This document shows, piece after piece, positions 15,759 through 18,796 of a stretch of DNA of 18,796 bases (the stretch's first letter is position 1; each line of letters starts with the position of its first letter). Below the pieces are notes generated by a model, which had not been told where the DNA came from, made no database searches, and saw only the letters and a program-made list of their open reading frames with translations. This stretch comes from Verrucomicrobiota bacterium (GTDB lineage: Bacteria; Verrucomicrobiota; Verrucomicrobiia; Chthoniobacterales; UBA10450). A program made the translations under genes and the position numbers. The stretch is taken from assembly GCA_003219945.1 (NCBI GenBank), contig QHQV01000247.1, forward strand, positions 1-18,796, read 5' to 3'.

Positions 15759-16579
15759 CGTCGGTTTGGATTGTCGAAACGCACCGACTGCAGTTCGGCG
15801 AAAACTGTGCCCACGAAAATTTGTGCCTCAATGCGAAGGATGAGCCGCTCGGCATCGTCTGACACCCAGATTGTGGCGCGACGAAATTTCTTGTACGGCT
15901 CCAATTCGAGATGCTTTCCGATGCGTTTGAGTTGCAGATCAAGCTTGATCGCGTTGTAAGTGCTGGGTCGCACAGAGATTTTGTCTCGCCCAGTTACCTT
16001 GATAGTGGCGAAGTAAGCGTTTGTGGTCGGGTAAACCGCCAGTCGATAAACGTTCCCTTGTTTGAGTGGCTGACTGCGCAAGTAAAGTGCCGCCGAATGC
16101 AGATCGAACAAGTCCGGCAAATTAAATTGCTTGCTGGTTGTCTTGGCGGTAGCGCCTTCGCCTTCTGTCCGTGCTCGAGTCACTCCACTGCCAGTGAAAG
16201 TGAGATGGGTAGCGATTTTCTTCGAGCGGTAGCTCTCGGTTTGCTGCGTTTCGATGGGAGCGAGTGTTTCGGAGTTCGCAACGGCGCGTTGCGTGACATC
16301 CAGTTTCCACAAGGCCCGAACGAAGCCAATGGTTCGGCCTGTACCTTCGAGTTGAAACCTGTCGTTTGATGGCTTGGTGAAGTGAATCTCACCGGTGGCC
16401 GCGGTGACTCCAGACCATCCGAAGCGATAGAACGCGCGCAGAGGGCGCAACTCTGGAAAATTCCCCGCTGGCTCTTTGCTCAGTGTTGCCTGCCAATCCG
16501 CAGCGAACGAACCGGTCCAAAACGCGAGCAGGATCGTAATCGCGCATTTCGTTATCCGGAATCGGGATGGAAGAAACAT
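15755..16579 (-). CDS. DUF3108 exported protein
   Basis: A 274-residue protein from ATG 16579 with a signal peptide (MFLPSRFRIT, hydrophobic core, cut near SFAAD). The mature part is beta-rich and matches the DUF3108 pattern: early RAFYRFGWSGVTAATGEIHF, middle LPDLFDLHSAALYLRSQPLK, and late KRIGKHLELEPYKKFRRATI followed by WVSDDAERLILRIEAQIFVG. DUF3108 proteins are periplasmic proteins of unknown function in Gram-negative bacteria, with an outer-membrane-related beta fold suggested. It is transcribed towards the peptidoglycan-binding gene, and the two stop codons share four bases. The Skp gene lies upstream on the same strand but is cut off by a terminator, so this gene should have its own promoter in 16580-16639. 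Confidence 0.8.
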   Translation of the reverse strand: MFLPSRFRITKCAITILLAFWTGSFAADWQATLSKEPAGNFPELRPLRAFYRFGWSGVTAATGEIHFTKPSNDRFQLEGTGRTIGFVRALWKLDVTQRAVANSETLAPIETQQTESYRSKKIATHLTFTGSGVTRARTEGEGATAKTTSKQFNLPDLFDLHSAALYLRSQPLKQGNVYRLAVYPTTNAYFATIKVTGRDKISVRPSTYNAIKLDLQLKRIGKHLELEPYKKFRRATIWVSDDAERLILRIEAQIFVGTVFAELQSVRFDNPNRR

Positions 16580-16639
16580 TCTGTGGAGGTTCGCAACTGC
16601 TCACAATCATTGGCGTGCCAGCGGATGATTTCATCCGTA

Positions 16640-16672
16640 CAAAAAATACACGCGAGTTTAGCCCGCGTGTAT
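16640..16672 (-). terminator. Intrinsic terminator after skp/ompH
   Basis: On the minus strand a perfect 9-bp stem, ATACACGCG paired with CGCGTGTAT, with a 9-base loop, is followed directly by a run of T (TTTTTT). It starts 22 bases after the Skp stop codon. This is a textbook rho-independent terminator closing the bamA-skp transcript, and it separates skp from the DUF3108 gene. Confidence 0.9.
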
Positions 16673-16693
16673 CTTTGAAATTCGAGGCGAACC

Positions 16694-17335
16694 TCAGGGT
16701 TTCGTCGCTCTTGCTGCCGGAGTGACAGACGAACCTGCCACAGGCTTCTTGGTCGAAGCTGTAGCACGACCGGGTTTGTTTAGTGTGTCGATGATTTCGC
16801 TTGTGAAATCAACAGTCTCTGGCGCGTACAGCACGACTGGAACTCCATTGATGCTCATACCCGATTTATCCAGCACAAAATCGAGGCTCTTAGCTTTGAC
16901 TTTCTCAACGACGACGTCGGTAATTTCCTTCACGATTCCCTCGCGCATTCGCATCAATTGCTCCTGCAACTGACGTTCCCGCGTCTGGCGAAAGTCGCTA
17001 ATCTCACGCTCCATGCTTTTGATATTGGCGATTTTGTCATCGCGCTCCTTGGCCATGCCGGTTTTCTTGTCGGCGCTCAATGCCGGAGACTCAAGCTGCT
17101 TGTTTAAATTATTAATTTCGTCGAGCGCTTTTTTGTAAGCTTCGGCCCGGTCATCGTATTCCTTTTTAGCAGCGTTTTTAGCCTCGTTGATTTTTACCTC
17201 TGCGTCCTTGGTTTTGTTGTAATCCTTGAACGCACGCTGCATATCGACCGTTCCAATTTTGCCTGTGCCCTGTGCGAAGGCCGCCATGGGAACGGCCAAC
17301 GTCAGCGCAGAGAGTATTGACAGAGACTTTTTCAT
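16694..17335 (-). CDS. skp: Skp/OmpH family periplasmic chaperone
   Basis: A 213-residue protein from ATG 17335. A signal peptide (MKKSLSILSALTLAVPMAAFAQ) is followed by the OmpH core: GKIGTVDMQRAFKDYNKTKD, a long helical, Lys/Glu-rich hairpin, and a C-terminal strand region (VLDKSGMSINGVPVVLYAPE). Skp binds unfolded outer-membrane proteins in the periplasm and hands them to the BAM complex. The gene is 55 bases downstream of bamA on the same strand, the usual partner order. A C-terminal extension of about 40 residues rich in Ala, Thr, Lys and Pro goes beyond the core and looks unstructured. The transcript ends at the stem-loop at 16640-16672. Confidence 0.9.
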   Translation of the reverse strand: MKKSLSILSALTLAVPMAAFAQGTGKIGTVDMQRAFKDYNKTKDAEVKINEAKNAAKKEYDDRAEAYKKALDEINNLNKQLESPALSADKKTGMAKERDDKIANIKSMEREISDFRQTRERQLQEQLMRMREGIVKEITDVVVEKVKAKSLDFVLDKSGMSINGVPVVLYAPETVDFTSEIIDTLNKPGRATASTKKPVAGSSVTPAARATKP

Positions 17336-17390
17336 AGAAACAGAGGATATGGTGGACGAATCGCGTTAGACTGCAACCACATATATTCGT

Positions 17391-18796
17391 TCAAAATTGA
17401 TACCCCACGTTGAAGTTGAAATGGCCGCCGCCGTTATAGCCGTCACGCATCACCGGGTACCCATAATCGAGGCGTAGTGGACCGATCGGCAAATCAAGCC
17501 GGAGTCCGATGCCGATATCCGACGCCATATGATTGAAGCCAAAAGACCACGCGTCGCTATTTACAAAGCCCGTGTCGTAAAAGACTGCGCCCCGCGCTTT
17601 TTCGATAATCGGGAAAGTCCACTCAATCGTGGCACGCGCCATTGATTGGCCGCCAGTCGGCTCGCCGTTTTCATCCTTAGGCCCAATTTCGCGGAACGGA
17701 AAGCCTCGGAGGTTGTTCGAGCCGCCCAGGAAGAGCCGCTCATAAATTGGCACCTCGTTGTTGTTACCCCATTGGCTCACCGTCGCGACTTCGCCATTGA
17801 TGAGCAGGATGGTATCCCAAGGTAAATGGAAATATTGCGATCCCTCCAGATCGAGTCCGTAAATTTGCGTGTCACCTCCAAGAAAGCCACCGGTCATAGC
17901 CGGCGAAAACGTGATGCGGTGTCCCCGGCGGGAGAGCAACGGATTGTCGCGTGAATCATATACGATGCTCCCGAAGAGCTTGCTTTCGACGGTTGATCCG
18001 GCCTGGGACTGGATGAACTCAGAGGAGCTCGGGTCCACATTGAAAATGTCGATGTCCTGCAGTGTGTATCCCAGGGTGCCGTACATGTAAGCGGTTAATG
18101 GCTTGCGCAACTCAAACGTGAATCCGTAATTGCGCTGGTCATATTGGGAGCTCAAGTAATTCGCCTCGTTGTAAAATGCCGAGCCGCTGAGCGCAAGACG
18201 GCGATCAAGGAAATAAGGTTCTGTAATTGTAAGAATAAAGTCCTTACGCTCGGTGCCGTACTGGAGACGTAGACGGAACTTTTGCCCTCCGCCAGTGAAC
18301 GAAGGCCAGTTGAACAGATCGAAATTGCCCTGGGTGAGTTCCGCAAACCCCACCAGTTGATCGACCGTGCTGAAGCCGCCGCCAAAACTCAATGAACCGG
18401 TGCGTTTTTCCTGGACGAGGATGGTCAGATCTTTTCGCCCAGGTATGTCTGTGTCTTCCGGATAAGTCTCGACCTTCGCAAAGTAACCCAGGTTTTCCAG
18501 ACGCTTCTTCGTGGTGTCTACACGAACGGTGTTGAAAACATCGCCCGGCGCGACGAGCACTTCGCGACGGATGACCTTATCCTTGGTGCGCGTGTTGCCC
18601 TCAATATTTACCCGATTCACAAATGAGCGGGTGCCCTCTTCGATCGTGTAGTGCACGTCTATGAGCGCTGGCCCGGCCGGCGTGCCCTCGGGCGTAATCA
18701 CGAGATCGACGTAACCCCCGCTGCCGTATGCGTCGGCAACGGCCTTGGCGTCGTCGCGCAGCTGTTTCGGCGAATAGACGCTGCCCTCTTTCATTT
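17391..18796 (-). CDS. bamA: Outer membrane assembly factor BamA, C-terminal part (cut by window edge)
   Basis: At least 468 residues are visible and the frame is open to the right edge; the Met at 18794 is internal. The visible part starts in a POTRA domain, continues through a last POTRA (RSFVNRVNIEGNTRTKDKVI), and then forms the Omp85 16-strand barrel (GSLSFGGGFSTVDQ onward). The barrel has the LRGF motif (GGSNNLRGFPFREIG) that closes the inner loop, and the C-terminus ends in Phe, the outer-membrane sorting signature. BamA inserts beta-barrel proteins into the outer membrane and is essential in diderms, so the cell has an outer membrane. Skp follows 55 bases downstream. N-terminal POTRA domains lie outside the window. 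Confidence 0.95.
   Translation of the reverse strand, partial: MKEGSVYSPKQLRDDAKAVADAYGSGGYVDLVITPEGTPAGPALIDVHYTIEEGTRSFVNRVNIEGNTRTKDKVIRREVLVAPGDVFNTVRVDTTKKRLENLGYFAKVETYPEDTDIPGRKDLTILVQEKRTGSLSFGGGFSTVDQLVGFAELTQGNFDLFNWPSFTGGGQKFRLRLQYGTERKDFILTITEPYFLDRRLALSGSAFYNEANYLSSQYDQRNYGFTFELRKPLTAYMYGTLGYTLQDIDIFNVDPSSSEFIQSQAGSTVESKLFGSIVYDSRDNPLLSRRGHRITFSPAMTGGFLGGDTQIYGLDLEGSQYFHLPWDTILLINGEVATVSQWGNNNEVPIYERLFLGGSNNLRGFPFREIGPKDENGEPTGGQSMARATIEWTFPIIEKARGAVFYDTGFVNSDAWSFGFNHMASDIGIGLRLDLPIGPLRLDYGYPVMRDGYNGGGHFNFNVGYQF

Overview
The window looks like chromosome of a Gram-negative (diderm), moderately GC-rich environmental bacterium. An outer-membrane assembly operon (bamA, skp/ompH) is present, and so is a small ubiquitin-like gene of the UBact type in front of 20S proteasome subunit genes. 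UBact-proteasome systems are known from a few Gram-negative phyla, including Verrucomicrobia and Nitrospirae. A soil or freshwater Verrucomicrobiota lineage is my best guess, but this is inference from gene content, not from a marker gene.

Region 1 (1-9174, all on the minus strand) is accessory in character. Read from right to left it holds two small putative lipoproteins, a multi-span HTTM-like membrane protein, and then a tandem family of class III nucleotide cyclase / TolB-like / TPR proteins. The family comprises one complete copy (7066-4619), one N-terminal remnant (4119-3937), one copy fused to a MASE1 sensor and a stub of histidine kinase (3924-436), and one copy cut by the left window edge (316-1). 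The cyclase-coding segments are still clearly alike at the nucleotide level, so the family arose by local duplication or has been homogenised.

Region 2 (9325-12237) has a plus-strand ABC exporter, converging on a short minus-strand pair encoding a LysM coiled-coil exported protein and a GYF-domain coiled-coil protein.

Region 3 (12376-14152) is the highlight: a compact plus-strand operon of a 58-residue UBact (Pup-like modifier ending in Gly-Gln), proteasome beta subunit PrcB (propeptide plus Thr53/Asp69/Lys85 catalytic set) and alpha subunit PrcA. The three genes are joined by TAATG and ATGA overlaps. The unfoldase ATPase (Mpa/ARC), the ligase PafA and the deamidase Dop are not in the window.

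Region 4 (14191-18796) is cell-envelope biology: an N-acetylmuramoyl-L-alanine amidase and a two-module peptidoglycan-binding protein downstream of prcA on the plus strand, then on the minus strand a DUF3108 protein, a Skp/OmpH chaperone with a clear intrinsic terminator, and the C-terminal part of BamA running off the right edge.

No rRNA, tRNA, CRISPR array, insertion sequence or integrase was seen. Shine-Dalgarno sequences are mostly weak or absent, so several starts were chosen from family alignment and from comparison between paralogues.
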